In this document: piece by piece, positions 17,575 through 26,989 of the stretch
How positions within the stretch are numbered: the stretch's first letter is position 1
Layout of the letters: each line of letters opens with the position of its first letter
NCBI RefSeq assembly: GCF_000723465.1
Contig: NZ_HF545616.1
Coordinates: forward strand, 1,240,001-1,304,000
DNA: 64,000 nucleotides
Direction of reading: 5' to 3'
From: Ruminococcus bicirculans (ex Wegman et al. 2014)
GTDB taxonomy: Bacteria; Bacillota; Clostridia; Oscillospirales; Ruminococcaceae
The notes under the pieces: generated by a model
The model's database searches: none
Told to the model about the DNA's origin: nothing
What the model saw: only the letters and a program-made list of their open reading frames with translations
Program-made: the position numbers and the translations under genes

Positions 17575-18855
17575 ATGAGTTTAAAAGCTACAAACAATGT
17601 TGAAACCAATAAGTACGAGCTTGAGATCGAGATCTCTGCTGAGGATTTTGAGGCTGCAATAGAGAAAGCTTATCTTAAAGCAAGAAAGAATATCGCTATG
17701 CCTGGCTTCCGTAAGGGTAAGGCTCCTAGAAAGCTTATCGAAAAGGAATACGGCGAGCAGGTGTTTTTTGAGGACGCTGTAAATCTTCTGTACGCTCCTG
17801 TTGTAAACGGCGCAGTTGAAGAGTCCGGTCTGGAACTTGTTACTCGCCCAGAGGTAGAGGTAACTGAGATCAGCAAGGAAAACGGTGTAAAGCTCAAGGC
17901 AACTTGCATCACAAAGCCTGAGGTTGAAGTTAAGGACTATAAGGGTATAGAAGTTGAAAAAGTTGTCAATCCTGTAACTGATGAGGATATCAACAAGCAG
18001 CTTGACGCTCTCAGAGAGAAGAATGTAACTGTTGAGACAGTTGACGACAGAGCTGCTGAGAACGGTGACGACGTTGTTATCGACTTCGAGGGCTTCAAGG
18101 ACGATGTTGCTTTCGAGGGTGGTAAGGCAGAAGACTTCACACTGTCACTTGGAAGCGGTCAGTTCATTCCTGGCTTTGAGGATCAGATCGTTGGTCACAA
18201 CGCCGGTGAGGATTTCGACATCAACGTAACATTCCCTGATGAGTATCAGGTAAAGGAACTTGCAGGCGCACCTGCTGTATTCAAGATCAAGCTCAAGAGC
18301 ATATCAAAGAAGGTTATGCCTGAGCTGGACGATGATATGGTAAAGGATTCAACAGAGTTCGATACAGTTGACGAATACAAGGCTGACGTTAAGAAGAAGC
18401 TTGAGGAAGCTAACGAGAAGCACGCTGATTCTGAGGTAGAGGCTAAGATATTCGATAAGGTCATCGAGAACATGACAGCTGAGATCCCACAGGTTATGTT
18501 TGACAACAGAGTAAACGAGATGATAAGCGAGCTGGAGCAGAGACTTGCACCACAGGGCATCTCACTTGATCTCTATATGCAGTATACAGGTCAGACTATC
18601 GACACTGTAAAGAAGGCATATGCTGAGCAGGCTGAGAAGCAGGTCAAGCTCAGACTTGCACTTGAAAAGATCGCAAAGCTTGAGAATATCGAGGTAACTG
18701 AGGACGAGCTCAAGGCTGAGTTTGATAAGCTTGCTGAGGCTTACAAGCTTGACGTTGACCAGATCAAGCAGTTTATCCATGATGACGACCTTAAGAAGGA
18801 TATTGCAGTTGGCAAGGCTGTTGACCTTATCAAGGACGCAGCAGTTATAAAGTAA
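17575..18855 (+). CDS. tig: Trigger factor (ribosome-bound chaperone)
   Basis: Trigger factor meets nascent chains at the ribosomal exit tunnel. The N-terminal ribosome-binding domain contains the signature PGFRKGKAPRKLI (residues about 43-55); the middle FKBP-type prolyl isomerase domain spans about 150-245 (NGDDVVIDFEGF...LGSGQFIPGFEDQIVGH); the helical C-terminal arm follows. 426 residues, full length. tig-clpP-clpX is a classic order linking folding and proteolysis. Confidence 0.97.
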   Translation: MSLKATNNVETNKYELEIEISAEDFEAAIEKAYLKARKNIAMPGFRKGKAPRKLIEKEYGEQVFFEDAVNLLYAPVVNGAVEESGLELVTRPEVEVTEISKENGVKLKATCITKPEVEVKDYKGIEVEKVVNPVTDEDINKQLDALREKNVTVETVDDRAAENGDDVVIDFEGFKDDVAFEGGKAEDFTLSLGSGQFIPGFEDQIVGHNAGEDFDINVTFPDEYQVKELAGAPAVFKIKLKSISKKVMPELDDDMVKDSTEFDTVDEYKADVKKKLEEANEKHADSEVEAKIFDKVIENMTAEIPQVMFDNRVNEMISELEQRLAPQGISLDLYMQYTGQTIDTVKKAYAEQAEKQVKLRLALEKIAKLENIEVTEDELKAEFDKLAEAYKLDVDQIKQFIHDDDLKKDIAVGKAVDLIKDAAVIK

Positions 18856-18867
18856 GATAATTTATGC

Positions 18868-18897
18868 TTTCGCCCGCATGACCTTATGCGGGCGAAA
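18868..18897 (+). terminator. 12-bp hairpin between tig and clpP
   Basis: TTTCGCCCGCAT / ATGCGGGCGAAA with a 6-nt loop. It is perfect but followed by AATAG, not T, so it may act as an attenuator, an mRNA processing signal or a minus-strand terminator. Confidence 0.5.
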
Positions 18898-18918
18898 ATA
18901 GATTAAGGAGGCAATTTT

Positions 18919-19509
18919 ATGGCATTGGTACCTTATGTAGTGGAACAGACAAGCAGAGGCGAGAGAAGCTATGACATTTATTCCCGCCTGCTCAATGACA
19001 GAATAATCATGCTCTGCGACCAGATAGACGACGCAGTGGCAAGCGTAGTAGTGGCACAGCTGCTTTATCTTGAGGGACAGGATCCTGAAAAGGATATCGA
19101 CCTTTATATAAACAGCCCTGGAGGAGTTATCACTGCCGGCATGGCTATCTATGATACTATCCAGTATATCAAGTGTGACGTGTCAACTATATGCATGGGT
19201 ATGGCTGCTTCAATGGGTTCATTCCTGCTTTCAAGCGGCACAAAGGGTAAGAGATTTGCTCTGCCAAACAGTGAGATACTCATTCATCAGCCTCTTATCG
19301 CAGGCGGCGGAATTTCTGGTCAGTGTACAGATATCAAGATACATTCTGACCACATGGTAAAGACCAGAGAGAAGCTCAACAGGATACTTGCCCAGAACAC
19401 AGGCAAGCCTATCGAGCAGATCAACATCGACACTGAGCGTGACAATTATATGACAGCTCAGGAGGCTCTTGAATACGGTCTTATCGACAAGGTAATAACT
19501 AACAGATAG
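18919..19509 (+). CDS. clpP: ATP-dependent Clp protease proteolytic subunit
   Basis: Serine protease subunit that forms the 14-mer chamber served by ClpX. Catalytic residues: Ser98 in GMAASMG, His123 in LIHQP and the Asp in DTERD near 171. The residue before AASM is Met where Gln is usual, a small change. 196 residues, full length. clpX follows after 14 bp. Start has AAGGAGG 7-8 nt upstream. Confidence 0.97.
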   Translation: MALVPYVVEQTSRGERSYDIYSRLLNDRIIMLCDQIDDAVASVVVAQLLYLEGQDPEKDIDLYINSPGGVITAGMAIYDTIQYIKCDVSTICMGMAASMGSFLLSSGTKGKRFALPNSEILIHQPLIAGGGISGQCTDIKIHSDHMVKTREKLNRILAQNTGKPIEQINIDTERDNYMTAQEALEYGLIDKVITNR

Positions 19510-19523
19510 GTTCGGTGAAATAA

Positions 19524-20786
19524 ATGGCTAATGATACAATAAGAAAATGCTCGTTCTGCGGCAAGCCTGAGGACAAGGTTAGAACACTTTTTTCAGCAGG
19601 CACGAGCCACATTTGTGACGAGTGTGTACTTTATTGCTATAATGTTCTGGCTGAGCAGGAGGGACTTCCTACAACGAAGCAGCGCGGCAAGGGTAAAAAT
19701 GCAGCTGACAGCGGCATAACCCTTAAGAAGCCTGCGGAGATAAAGGCAGTTCTTGACGAGTATGTTATCGGGCAGGAGGAAGCAAAGATAGCGCTTTCTG
19801 TTGCGGTATACAATCATTACAAGAGAATTTTGTCACTCAATGACGATGATGACGTAGAGATACAGAAAAGTAACGTTTTGCTTCTTGGACCAACAGGAAC
19901 AGGAAAGACTTTGCTTGCACAGACTTTGGCAAGGCTTCTGAACGTGCCTTTTGCTATTGCTGACGCTACTACGCTCACAGAGGCAGGCTATGTAGGCGAT
20001 GATGTTGAAAACGTGCTTACAAGGCTTATTCAGGCGGCAGATTATAATGTTGAAGCGGCTCAGAACGGTATTATTTATATCGACGAGATAGATAAGATAT
20101 CAAGAAAATCGGAGAACGTTTCTATCACAAGAGATGTAAGCGGTGAGGGCGTACAGCAGGCACTTCTTAAGATAGTAGAGGGCTGTGTGTCCAATGTGCC
20201 TCCACAGGGTGGCAGAAAGCACCCACATCAGGAGTTCATACAGATAGATACGAAGAATATTTTGTTTATCTGTGGCGGAGCTTTTGAGGGACTTGACAGT
20301 GTTATCAAGAAGCGTACAGAGTCATCATCACTTGGTTTTGGCGGAAAGGTCAAGAGCAAGGAGGATGATAACAATGTGATGAAGAGGGTAGTACCACACG
20401 ATCTTGTTAAGTTCGGTATCGTACCAGAGCTTGTGGGCAGACTTCCTGTTATCACGGTTCTTGACGAGCTTGACGAGGACGCACTTTGCAGGATCTTGAC
20501 AGAGCCAAAGAACTCGCTTATCAAGCAATACACGAAGCTTTTCAAGCTTGACAACATCGATTTTGAGATCACAGAGGACGCAAAGCGAGAGATAGCCAAG
20601 AGGACTATTGAAGAAAAGACAGGAGCAAGAGGACTTAGGGCGATAGTTGAGAAGATACTCACAAAGCTCATGTTTGAAGCTCCATCTGATGATGAGATAG
20701 TTGGCATAAAGATTACGGCTGAATGTGTTCGTGGCGAAGCAGAGCCTGAGATAACTCGTGCGGTAAGCTCGGCCAGAAAAAAATAA
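19524..20786 (+). CDS. clpX: Clp protease ATP-binding subunit ClpX
   Basis: AAA+ unfoldase that feeds substrates to ClpP. N-terminal C4 zinc-binding domain (Cys9, Cys12, Cys31, Cys34), Walker A GPTGTGKT, Walker [11 protein letters not shown], sensor and arginine-finger region and the C-terminal small domain. The loop with the IGF-like ClpP contact reads FGGKVK-type nearby. 420 residues, normal length. Confidence 0.97.
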   Translation: MANDTIRKCSFCGKPEDKVRTLFSAGTSHICDECVLYCYNVLAEQEGLPTTKQRGKGKNAADSGITLKKPAEIKAVLDEYVIGQEEAKIALSVAVYNHYKRILSLNDDDDVEIQKSNVLLLGPTGTGKTLLAQTLARLLNVPFAIADATTLTEAGYVGDDVENVLTRLIQAADYNVEAAQNGIIYIDEIDKISRKSENVSITRDVSGEGVQQALLKIVEGCVSNVPPQGGRKHPHQEFIQIDTKNILFICGGAFEGLDSVIKKRTESSSLGFGGKVKSKEDDNNVMKRVVPHDLVKFGIVPELVGRLPVITVLDELDEDALCRILTEPKNSLIKQYTKLFKLDNIDFEITEDAKREIAKRTIEEKTGARGLRAIVEKILTKLMFEAPSDDEIVGIKITAECVRGEAEPEITRAVSSARKK

Positions 20787-20813
20787 TAGTACAAATCTTT
20801 GTACAGATAAATG

Positions 20814-20841
20814 AGAGGCGGAGTATTCTGCCTCTTTTTTT
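20814..20841 (+). terminator. clpX terminator
   Basis: AGAGGC (20814-20819) / GCCTCT (20830-20835) followed by TTTTTTT. A smaller GTACAAA/TTTGTAC hairpin precedes it. Confidence 0.75.
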
Positions 20842-20890
20842 GTTGCATATCTGCGTTATCCGCACATTATTTATTTGTTTAACAAACCAT

Positions 20891-20918
20891 GTAGGGGCTG
20901 GCGCCCTCGACAGCCCGC
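20891..20918. repeat. Dispersed palindrome, family B, variant core
   Basis: GTAGGGGCTGGCGCCCTC followed by GACAGCCCGC. Compensatory change: GGGCTG pairs with CAGCCC, where other copies have GGGACG and CGTCCC. Confidence 0.7.
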
Positions 20919-20975
20919 TTTTTGGACGTTACATCTTGTAATTTATTGCACAAACTTTGAGAAAACGCACAATTT

Positions 20976-21001
20976 GTGGTAGGGACGAGCATTGTTCACC
21001 C
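20976..21001. repeat. Dispersed palindrome, family A, decayed copy
   Basis: GTGGTAGGGACGAGCATTGT followed by TCACCCG; several mismatches to the family A core. Confidence 0.5.
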
Positions 21002-21056
21002 GTTTCGGTCGCTTGCATAAATTTGTCACAATCAAAAAAATTCGACACTTTGATAT

Positions 21057-21085
21057 CGGGACGTCGGGGGCGCCGTCCCCTACAT
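21057..21085. repeat. Dispersed palindrome, family B, copy
   Basis: CGGGACGTCGGGGGCGCCGT followed by CCCCTACAT; opposite orientation to 20891. Confidence 0.75.
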
Positions 21086-21152
21086 TTTGTTGTTTACGAT
21101 ACGAGTTCATGAAGCTAACGGGCGACACTCCCCACTTTGACCGCATTTTCCC

Positions 21153-21181
21153 TTGAATTATGCGGAAATATGTGCTATACT
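21153..21181 (+). promoter_or_regulatory. Promoter of the 96-residue gene and rarA
   Basis: -35 TTGAAT (21153-21158), 17-bp spacer, -10 TATACT (21176-21181). Confidence 0.75.
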
Positions 21182-21210
21182 AAAGAAAATACACTATAGG
21201 GGGTATCCAT

Positions 21211-21501
21211 ATGAATGAACTTATCCAACAGTTTATTACTGATGAAGTCACTGCTCTCACTTACTCCGACCTTTGGAACTTTGTCAACTCCAACTCCATT
21301 TGCCGTGGTACTTTCGAGGGCAATAATCACATTATCATGAAAATCTCCTCTAATCAATTCATTATTTATCGCATTTGCCTTGGTATGGAAAACACCAAAT
21401 ATCAGGAAGCTGTTCTTGTTGCAAAAACCTACCTGCTTAAAAAGATAAACAGCATGGCTTATCAGCTTCATTTAGAGGATATTCAGAACATTTTAGACTA
21501 A
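21211..21501 (+). CDS. Small protein of unknown function upstream of rarA
   Basis: 96 residues, not recognised. It looks soluble and mixed alpha/beta, with no signal peptide, membrane span or cysteine motif. The first 70 residues alternate hydrophobic strands (HIIMKISSNQFIIYRICLG), and the end is helical. It has a strong promoter and a TAGGGGG ribosome site, and rarA starts 23 bp after its stop, so the two are probably co-transcribed. I see no basis for a functional call. Confidence 0.7.
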   Translation: MNELIQQFITDEVTALTYSDLWNFVNSNSICRGTFEGNNHIIMKISSNQFIIYRICLGMENTKYQEAVLVAKTYLLKKINSMAYQLHLEDIQNILD

Positions 21502-21524
21502 TTGCATTTTAAGGAGATCATAAA

Positions 21525-22787
21525 ATGAGTGTGCCTTTGGCTGAACGAATTAGACCCAAAACCCTTGATGATATTGTGGGACAGACCCACCTGTTAGGCG
21601 AAAATAAACCTCTCAGGCGTATTATCGAAAGCGGTAAAATACCGAATATGATTTTTTATGGTCCGTCAGGTGTTGGCAAAACTACGGTCGCAAGAATGAT
21701 AGCAAATAATGCTAATATGACTATGCATAAGCTTAACGGCACAAGTGCTTCTATTGCTGATATCAAGCAGATAGTTGCTGAAACTGAGACACTCAGCGGC
21801 ATTAATGGTATCTTGCTTTATCTTGACGAGATACAGTATCTTAACAAAAAACAACAGCAATCGCTTCTTGAATACATTGAAAACGGCAAGATAACTCTTA
21901 TCGCTTCTACCACTGAAAATCCGTATTTTTATGTGTACAATGCTATAATTAGCCGTTCAACTGTGTTTGAGTTCAAGCCGCTGACTTCGGAGGAAATCTT
22001 GCCTGCAATAAAGCGTGCTTTTCAGCTTATGGCTGATGAGTTGGGGTTGAAACTGCGTCTTGAAAATGGTGTGTTGGAGCATATCGCAAGGGGCTGTGGC
22101 GGTGATGTGAGAAAGTCAATAAATACAGTGGAGCTTTGCATACTTTCGGCAGATAATGACGGTGAAAAGCTCACCGTGAACCTTGATAATGTGAAGCTTC
22201 TAACTCAGCGTAGCAATATGCGCTATGACCGTGCAGGCGATGAGCATTATGATATTCTGTCGGCTTTGCAGAAGTCAATAAGAGGTTCTGACGAGAACGC
22301 CGCACTTCATTATGCCGCACGGCTTATGGAAGCGGGGGATATCATTTCTCTGTGCAGACGGCTGCTTGTTATCGCAAGCGAGGATATAGGACTTGCGTAT
22401 CCTATGGCGGCGGTAGTGACGAAATCCTGCGTTGATTCGGCATTGCAGTTGGGACTGCCTGAAGCAAGGATACCATTGGCGGAAGCTGTGGTTCTTCTTG
22501 CCACTGCTCCAAAATCAAATTCTGCTGAATCAGCAATAGACGCAGCTTTAGCAGATGTGAGAAATGGTGATTTTGGAGATTATCCACGGCATTTGCAGAA
22601 TAAGCATTTTGACGGCGAGGGCGCAAAAGTGAAAGGACAGCACTATCTTTATCCCCATGACTATCCAAACCATTGGGTGAAACAGCAGTATCTGCCTGAT
22701 AAGCTTGTGGGGAGGACTTATTATCAGTATGGTGAGAATAAGACGGAGCAAATGGCGAAAGCCTATTGGGAGAAGATAAAGAAGTGA
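21525..22787 (+). CDS. rarA: Replication-associated recombination protein A (MgsA/RarA AAA+ ATPase)
   Basis: AAA+ ATPase acting at stalled replication forks, related to clamp loaders. N-terminal PLAERIRPKTLDDIVGQTHL, Walker A GPSGVGKTT (about residues 46-54), Walker B LYLDEIQYL, and the C-terminal tetramerisation region with HYLYPHDYPNHWVKQQYLP. 420 residues, full length. Start has AAGGAG upstream. Confidence 0.95.
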   Translation: MSVPLAERIRPKTLDDIVGQTHLLGENKPLRRIIESGKIPNMIFYGPSGVGKTTVARMIANNANMTMHKLNGTSASIADIKQIVAETETLSGINGILLYLDEIQYLNKKQQQSLLEYIENGKITLIASTTENPYFYVYNAIISRSTVFEFKPLTSEEILPAIKRAFQLMADELGLKLRLENGVLEHIARGCGGDVRKSINTVELCILSADNDGEKLTVNLDNVKLLTQRSNMRYDRAGDEHYDILSALQKSIRGSDENAALHYAARLMEAGDIISLCRRLLVIASEDIGLAYPMAAVVTKSCVDSALQLGLPEARIPLAEAVVLLATAPKSNSAESAIDAALADVRNGDFGDYPRHLQNKHFDGEGAKVKGQHYLYPHDYPNHWVKQQYLPDKLVGRTYYQYGENKTEQMAKAYWEKIKK

Positions 22788-22805
22788 GAAATGGAAAAAA
22801 CGAAA

Positions 22806-22836
22806 AGAGCGAAGCAATTTTGCGGCAGTAAAACCT
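22806..22836. repeat. Dispersed repeat C, 31-bp block copy 2
   Basis: Near-identical to 5081-5111, in the same orientation. It is followed by a small hairpin ATCGCC-GCA-GGCGAT and the CACTCCT tract. Confidence 0.7.
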
Positions 22837-22873
22837 ATTCTCCACAAAAATTAATCGCCGCAGGCGATACCTT

Positions 22874-22904
22874 AATTCCTCACTCCTCACTCCTCATTCC
22901 TCAC
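22874..22904. repeat. CTCACTC tandem motif, part of dispersed repeat C
   Basis: Tandem CTCACTCCT units, the reverse complement of the GTGAGGA tract at 4883-4906. Confidence 0.6.
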
Positions 22905-22920
22905 TACAAAAAAATTTTCG

Positions 22921-22949
22921 TTGACATGAAAAGAAAAATACGTTATAAT
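22921..22949 (+). promoter_or_regulatory. glyA promoter
   Basis: Consensus TTGACA (22921-22926), 17-bp spacer, TATAAT (22944-22949). Confidence 0.88.
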
Positions 22950-22996
22950 AAAAGAGAACGGAATGTCCGTAAAATTTTATGATGGGAGTAATTTCG

Positions 22997-24244
22997 ATGA
23001 AAATAATGGATACTATCGGCTTTGTTGAAAATGTCGATAAAGAAGTCGGCGAAGCAATGGAAGCTGAGCTGGCAAGACAGAGAAGAAATCTTGAGCTTAT
23101 CGCAAGCGAAAATATCGTTTCACCTGCCGTTATGGCTGCAATGGGTTCTGTGCTTACTAATAAGTATGCTGAGGGATATTCTGGTAAGAGATATTATGGC
23201 GGCTGTCAGTGCGTTGACGTTGTGGAGGATATAGCTGTTGAAAGAGCCTGCAAGCTTTTCGGTGCTAAGTATGCTAACGTTCAGCCACATTCTGGCGCTC
23301 AGGCTAACACTGCTGTTTATTTTGCTCTTCTTAAGCCAGGCGACACTGTTATGGGTATGAGCCTTGACGCTGGCGGACACCTTACACATGGCTCACCTGT
23401 AAACCTTTCAGGTAAGTATTTTAATTTCGTTCCTTACGGCGTAAATGACGAGGGTTATATCGACTACGAGGCTCTTTATAAGCAGGCTAACAAGTGCAGA
23501 CCTAGACTTATTGTTGCCGGTGCAAGTGCTTATCCAAGAGCTATCGACTTTGAGAAGCTTTCTGAGATAGCAAAGGCTGTCGGTGCATATCTTATGGTAG
23601 ATATGGCACATATTGCAGGACTTGTTGCTGCAGGCTGTCATCAGTCACCAGTACCATATGCTGACATTGTTACAACAACAACACATAAAACTCTGAGAGG
23701 ACCAAGAGGAGGACTTATACTCACAAACAACGAGTATATAGCTAAGAAGATAAATTCTGCTATTTTCCCAGGCACACAGGGCGGTCCTCTTATGCACGTT
23801 ATCGCTGCAAAGGCAGTTTGCTTTGGCGAGGCTCTAAAGCCTGAGTTCAAGGCATACGGTGAGCAGATCGTAAAGAATGCACAGGCTCTTGCAAAGGGAC
23901 TTCTTGACAGAGGATTCAATCTTGTATCAGGTGGCACAGACAATCATCTTATGCTTGTTGACCTCAGACCATTCCACATCACGGGCAAAGAGTTTGAGAA
24001 AAAGCTTGACGAGGTTTACATCACTGTAAACAAAAATGCTATCCCTAACGACCCTGAGAAGCCATTTGTAACCAGCGGTGTAAGAGTTGGTACAGCGGCA
24101 GTTACCACAAGGGGACTTGTTGAGGAGGATATGGACGTTATTGCAGAGTGTATGTATCTCACAGCAACAGACTTTGACAATAAGGCTGATGAGATCAGAG
24201 AAAAGGTAAACGCTATCTGCAAGAAATATCCACTTTACGAATAA
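22997..24244 (+). CDS. glyA: Serine hydroxymethyltransferase
   Basis: PLP enzyme that interconverts serine and glycine while charging tetrahydrofolate with a C1 unit, feeding the folate pathway that also uses FolD (59654). PLP lysine is Lys231 in [14 protein letters not shown]; substrate motifs [14 protein letters not shown] and [13 protein letters not shown] are present. 415 residues. ATG 22997 is preferred because GGGAG lies 8 nt upstream; an in-frame ATG at 22979 lacks a site. Terminator at 24276. Confidence 0.97.
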   Translation: MKIMDTIGFVENVDKEVGEAMEAELARQRRNLELIASENIVSPAVMAAMGSVLTNKYAEGYSGKRYYGGCQCVDVVEDIAVERACKLFGAKYANVQPHSGAQANTAVYFALLKPGDTVMGMSLDAGGHLTHGSPVNLSGKYFNFVPYGVNDEGYIDYEALYKQANKCRPRLIVAGASAYPRAIDFEKLSEIAKAVGAYLMVDMAHIAGLVAAGCHQSPVPYADIVTTTTHKTLRGPRGGLILTNNEYIAKKINSAIFPGTQGGPLMHVIAAKAVCFGEALKPEFKAYGEQIVKNAQALAKGLLDRGFNLVSGGTDNHLMLVDLRPFHITGKEFEKKLDEVYITVNKNAIPNDPEKPFVTSGVRVGTAAVTTRGLVEEDMDVIAECMYLTATDFDNKADEIREKVNAICKKYPLYE

Positions 24245-24275
24245 TTGTACGGATTTATATACTGTTGATACACAT

Positions 24276-24304
24276 AGGGAGCGGCTTAGGTCGCTCCCTT
24301 TTTC
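24276..24304 (+). terminator. glyA terminator
   Basis: AGGGAGCG (24276-24283) / CGCTCCCT (24292-24299) followed by T5. Confidence 0.88.
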
Positions 24305-24335
24305 TCAATAATATATGAATAAATCTCTCTTTTGG

Positions 24336-24364
24336 TTGATTTTTAACAGAGATCGTGTTATAAT
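24336..24364 (+). promoter_or_regulatory. metA promoter
   Basis: -35 TTGATT (24336-24341), 17-bp spacer, -10 TATAAT (24359-24364). The short leader leaves no room for a SAM riboswitch. Confidence 0.8.
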
Positions 24365-24400
24365 AATCTTTTAGAGTATAATTAAAAGGTGGGATATACT

Positions 24401-25336
24401 TTGCCAATTAAAATACCAAATGACCTTCCTGCGTTCCAAACGTTGGAAAATGAGAATATATTCGTTATTCCCGATGACAGAGCCGCTCATCAGGACATTC
24501 GTGCCTTGAAGATCGCTATCGTTAATCTCATGCCTGACAAAATTGCGACAGAAACGCAGCTTCTGCGTCTTTTGAGCAACACACCTCTTCATGTTGACAT
24601 CGACCTTATTCAGATGAGCAGTCATATGTCAAAAAACACCTCTTTGGAGCATATGCTCGCTTTCTACAAGAACTTTGACGAGGTTTGTGATAATCGTTAT
24701 GATGGTCTTATAATCACTGGTGCGCCTGTTGAGCAAATGGAGTATGAAGACGTTGATTACTGGGACGAGCTTTGCAGAGTTTTTGAATGGTCAAAGACCA
24801 ATGTTTTCTCAACTATCCACATATGCTGGGGCGCTCAGGCTGGGCTTTATTACCATTATGGTGTTCCCAAATATCCTTTGAAAGAGAAGATGTTTGGCAA
24901 TTTCAAGCACCATATCGACTATCCCGAAAGCATTATTCTTAAAGGCTTTGGAGATGTTTTCCATTGTCCGCACTCACGCCATACTGAGGTGCGTCGTGAA
25001 GATATTGAAAAGGTGGACGACCTTATAGTGGTGGCAGTGTCAAACGAGGCGGGTGTGCATCTTGTTTCAGATAGGACACAAAGACAGTTTTTTCTGTTCG
25101 GTCACTGGGAATATGATCGTGAGACCATTGCAAAAGAGTATTTCAGAGATAAGGAAAAGGGGTTGCCTATACAGATACCATATAGCTATTTCCCTGACGA
25201 TGATCCAGAAAATAAGCCTATTTTCAATTGGAGCTGTTCGGCTAATCTGCTTTATTCAAACTGGCTCAACTACTGCATTTATCAGAAAACGCCATATGAT
25301 CTTAACGAACTTGAGCCACTGGGGACTGCACAATGA
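24401..25336 (+). CDS. metA: Homoserine O-acyltransferase MetA, predicted acetyl-specific
   Basis: First step of methionine synthesis: acylation of homoserine. With the TTG start at 24401 (AGGTGGG upstream; product begins MPIKIPNDLPA like other MetA), the active-site residues fall at the E. coli positions: Cys142 in HICWGAQ, His235 and Glu237 in GHWEYDR. Residue 111 is Glu (GAPVEQ); in characterised MetA proteins Glu111 goes with acetyl-CoA use and Gly111 with succinyl-CoA, so this is predicted to be an acetyltransferase. 311 residues. It overlaps the next gene by 4 bp. Confidence 0.94.
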   Translation: MPIKIPNDLPAFQTLENENIFVIPDDRAAHQDIRALKIAIVNLMPDKIATETQLLRLLSNTPLHVDIDLIQMSSHMSKNTSLEHMLAFYKNFDEVCDNRYDGLIITGAPVEQMEYEDVDYWDELCRVFEWSKTNVFSTIHICWGAQAGLYYHYGVPKYPLKEKMFGNFKHHIDYPESIILKGFGDVFHCPHSRHTEVRREDIEKVDDLIVVAVSNEAGVHLVSDRTQRQFFLFGHWEYDRETIAKEYFRDKEKGLPIQIPYSYFPDDDPENKPIFNWSCSANLLYSNWLNYCIYQKTPYDLNELEPLGTAQ

Positions 25337-26013
25337 AGAACGGAAGACATATAGCTGAGTTTTACGGTGTTGGAGTAATGCTCGCAATAGTGGGTGGCTA
25401 TCTTGATGCTTATACCTACATCAGTCGTGACCACGTTTTTGCAAATGCACAGACAGGTAACATGGTGTTGTTGGCTATCAATATCAAAGAGGGAAGCTGG
25501 CTGAAGGTCTTTCTTTATCTCATGCCTATACTGTCCTTTATGCTTGGCGTGCTGATAGTGGAAGCTGTGAAGCTTAAATTCAATGAACACCCGAGGATAC
25601 ATTGGCATAGGATCATAATCGGTGTGGAGCTTGTGGTGCTGACTATTGTGGGATTTATCCCTGCTGGTACGCTTAACACATTGGCGAATATCCTAGTTTC
25701 TTTTACCTGTGCAATGCAGGTGGAGGGTTTTAGGAAAATGGACGGAAAGCCTTTCGCTACCACGATGTGTACTGGCAATCTTAGAAGCGGTACGGATAAT
25801 CTGTTTCAGTATTTGAAAACTAAGGATAAGCAAAAGCTTGGTAATGCAATGCAGTATTATGGCATAATCCTTTGCTTTATCGGTGGAGCGGCATTGGGTG
25901 CATTTGTCACAGAATTGCTTGAAACTAAAGCGGTGTTTGTTGCTTTGACAGGTCTTGTTATCGCACTCTGCATTTTAAGAAGCGACGACGATAAATTAGC
26001 AGAAGGTAAGTGA
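25333..26013 (+). CDS. YoaK/DUF1275 family membrane protein
   Basis: 226-residue polytopic membrane protein of the DUF1275 (YoaK) family. The signature is near the N-terminus: GGYLDAYTYISRDHVFANAQTGNMVLLA. About six hydrophobic segments. Function unknown. ATGA overlap with metA suggests translational coupling; a role in methionine or sulfur metabolism would be only a guess from position. Confidence 0.85.
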   Translation: MKNGRHIAEFYGVGVMLAIVGGYLDAYTYISRDHVFANAQTGNMVLLAINIKEGSWLKVFLYLMPILSFMLGVLIVEAVKLKFNEHPRIHWHRIIIGVELVVLTIVGFIPAGTLNTLANILVSFTCAMQVEGFRKMDGKPFATTMCTGNLRSGTDNLFQYLKTKDKQKLGNAMQYYGIILCFIGGAALGAFVTELLETKAVFVALTGLVIALCILRSDDDKLAEGK

Positions 26014-26079
26014 CGATCACCCACAAGCTTCAAGACAAAAAATATCTTACAAAAGCAAATATCAAGGAGGTAATGTAAA

Positions 26080-26979
26080 ATGGTATATACTGTAACATTC
26101 AATCCTGCTATCGACTATGTTGTTCATACAGGGGAAATGAAGCTTGGGTCTACCAACCGCTCAGATAGGGAAGAGATGTATTTCGGTGGCAAGGGTATAA
26201 ATGTTTCTGTAGTTCTTAGAGAGCTGGACATTCAGTCAAAGGCACTTGGCTTCACTGCAGGCTTCACAGGTGAAGCTATCGAGAACGGATTAGCGGAAAT
26301 GGGAATTGATACAGATTTTGTTCATCTCAAAAACGGTAATTCCCGTATAAATGTGAAAATAAAATCTGCTGAGGAAACAGAACTGAACGGTCAGGGTCCT
26401 GATATAGATGATGAGGCTGTGAATAAGCTTTTTGCAAAGCTTGATAAGCTTCAGGACGGAGATACGCTTATACTCGCAGGAAGCATACCTGCCTCGCTGC
26501 CTTCTGATATCTATGAGAAGATACTGGAAAGGCTCGCGCACAAGAATATCAGAACAGTAGTGGACGCAACAAAAGACCTGCTTCTCAATGTGCTTAAATA
26601 TAAACCTTTCCTTATCAAGCCTAACAACCACGAGCTTGGCGAGATGTTCGGAGTGACACTCACTAATGATGAGGAGATAGAAAAATACGCACGTAAGCTT
26701 AAAGAAATGGGTGCTGTGAACGTGCTTATCTCAATGGCAGGGGACGGCGCAATGCTTATTGACGAAAACGGTGAAATACATCGCTGTGGAGTATGTAATG
26801 GTAAGGTGAAAAATTCCGTTGGTGCAGGCGATTCAATGGTGGCAGGCTTTACCGCTGGTATATTGCATGGCGATTATGAATATGCTCTTAAACTTGGCAC
26901 AGCCGCTGGCGGTGCGACTGCTTTTTCTGATGGGCTTGCTCAAAAAGAAAAAATCGCAGAGCTTCTTGAAACTCTCTGA
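26080..26979 (+). CDS. fruK: 1-phosphofructokinase (PfkB family)
   Basis: Phosphorylates fructose-1-phosphate, the product of fructose PTS import, to fructose-1,6-bisphosphate. PfkB-type sugar kinase: N-terminal TVTFNPAIDYVV, the GGKGINVS motif, and the catalytic signature VGAGDSMVAGF near residue 247. 299 residues. Start has AAGGAGG upstream. The usual partner, a fructose PTS permease (fruA), is represented only by a stub just downstream, and an HPr gene follows that. Confidence 0.93.
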   Translation: MVYTVTFNPAIDYVVHTGEMKLGSTNRSDREEMYFGGKGINVSVVLRELDIQSKALGFTAGFTGEAIENGLAEMGIDTDFVHLKNGNSRINVKIKSAEETELNGQGPDIDDEAVNKLFAKLDKLQDGDTLILAGSIPASLPSDIYEKILERLAHKNIRTVVDATKDLLLNVLKYKPFLIKPNNHELGEMFGVTLTNDEEIEKYARKLKEMGAVNVLISMAGDGAMLIDENGEIHRCGVCNGKVKNSVGAGDSMVAGFTAGILHGDYEYALKLGTAAGGATAFSDGLAQKEKIAELLETL

Positions 26980-26989
26980 AAAAATATAG

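Larger units (their letters stand above)
20842..21210. other. Gene-free spacer with three palindromes and a promoter
   Basis: About 370 bp after clpX. It holds family B copies at 20891 and 21057, a decayed family A copy at 20976, and the promoter for the next gene at 21153. No coding signal was seen. Confidence 0.7.

Noticed and set aside
24305-24400. SAM riboswitch before metA
   Set aside because: Only about 35 nt lie between the -10 box and the start codon.
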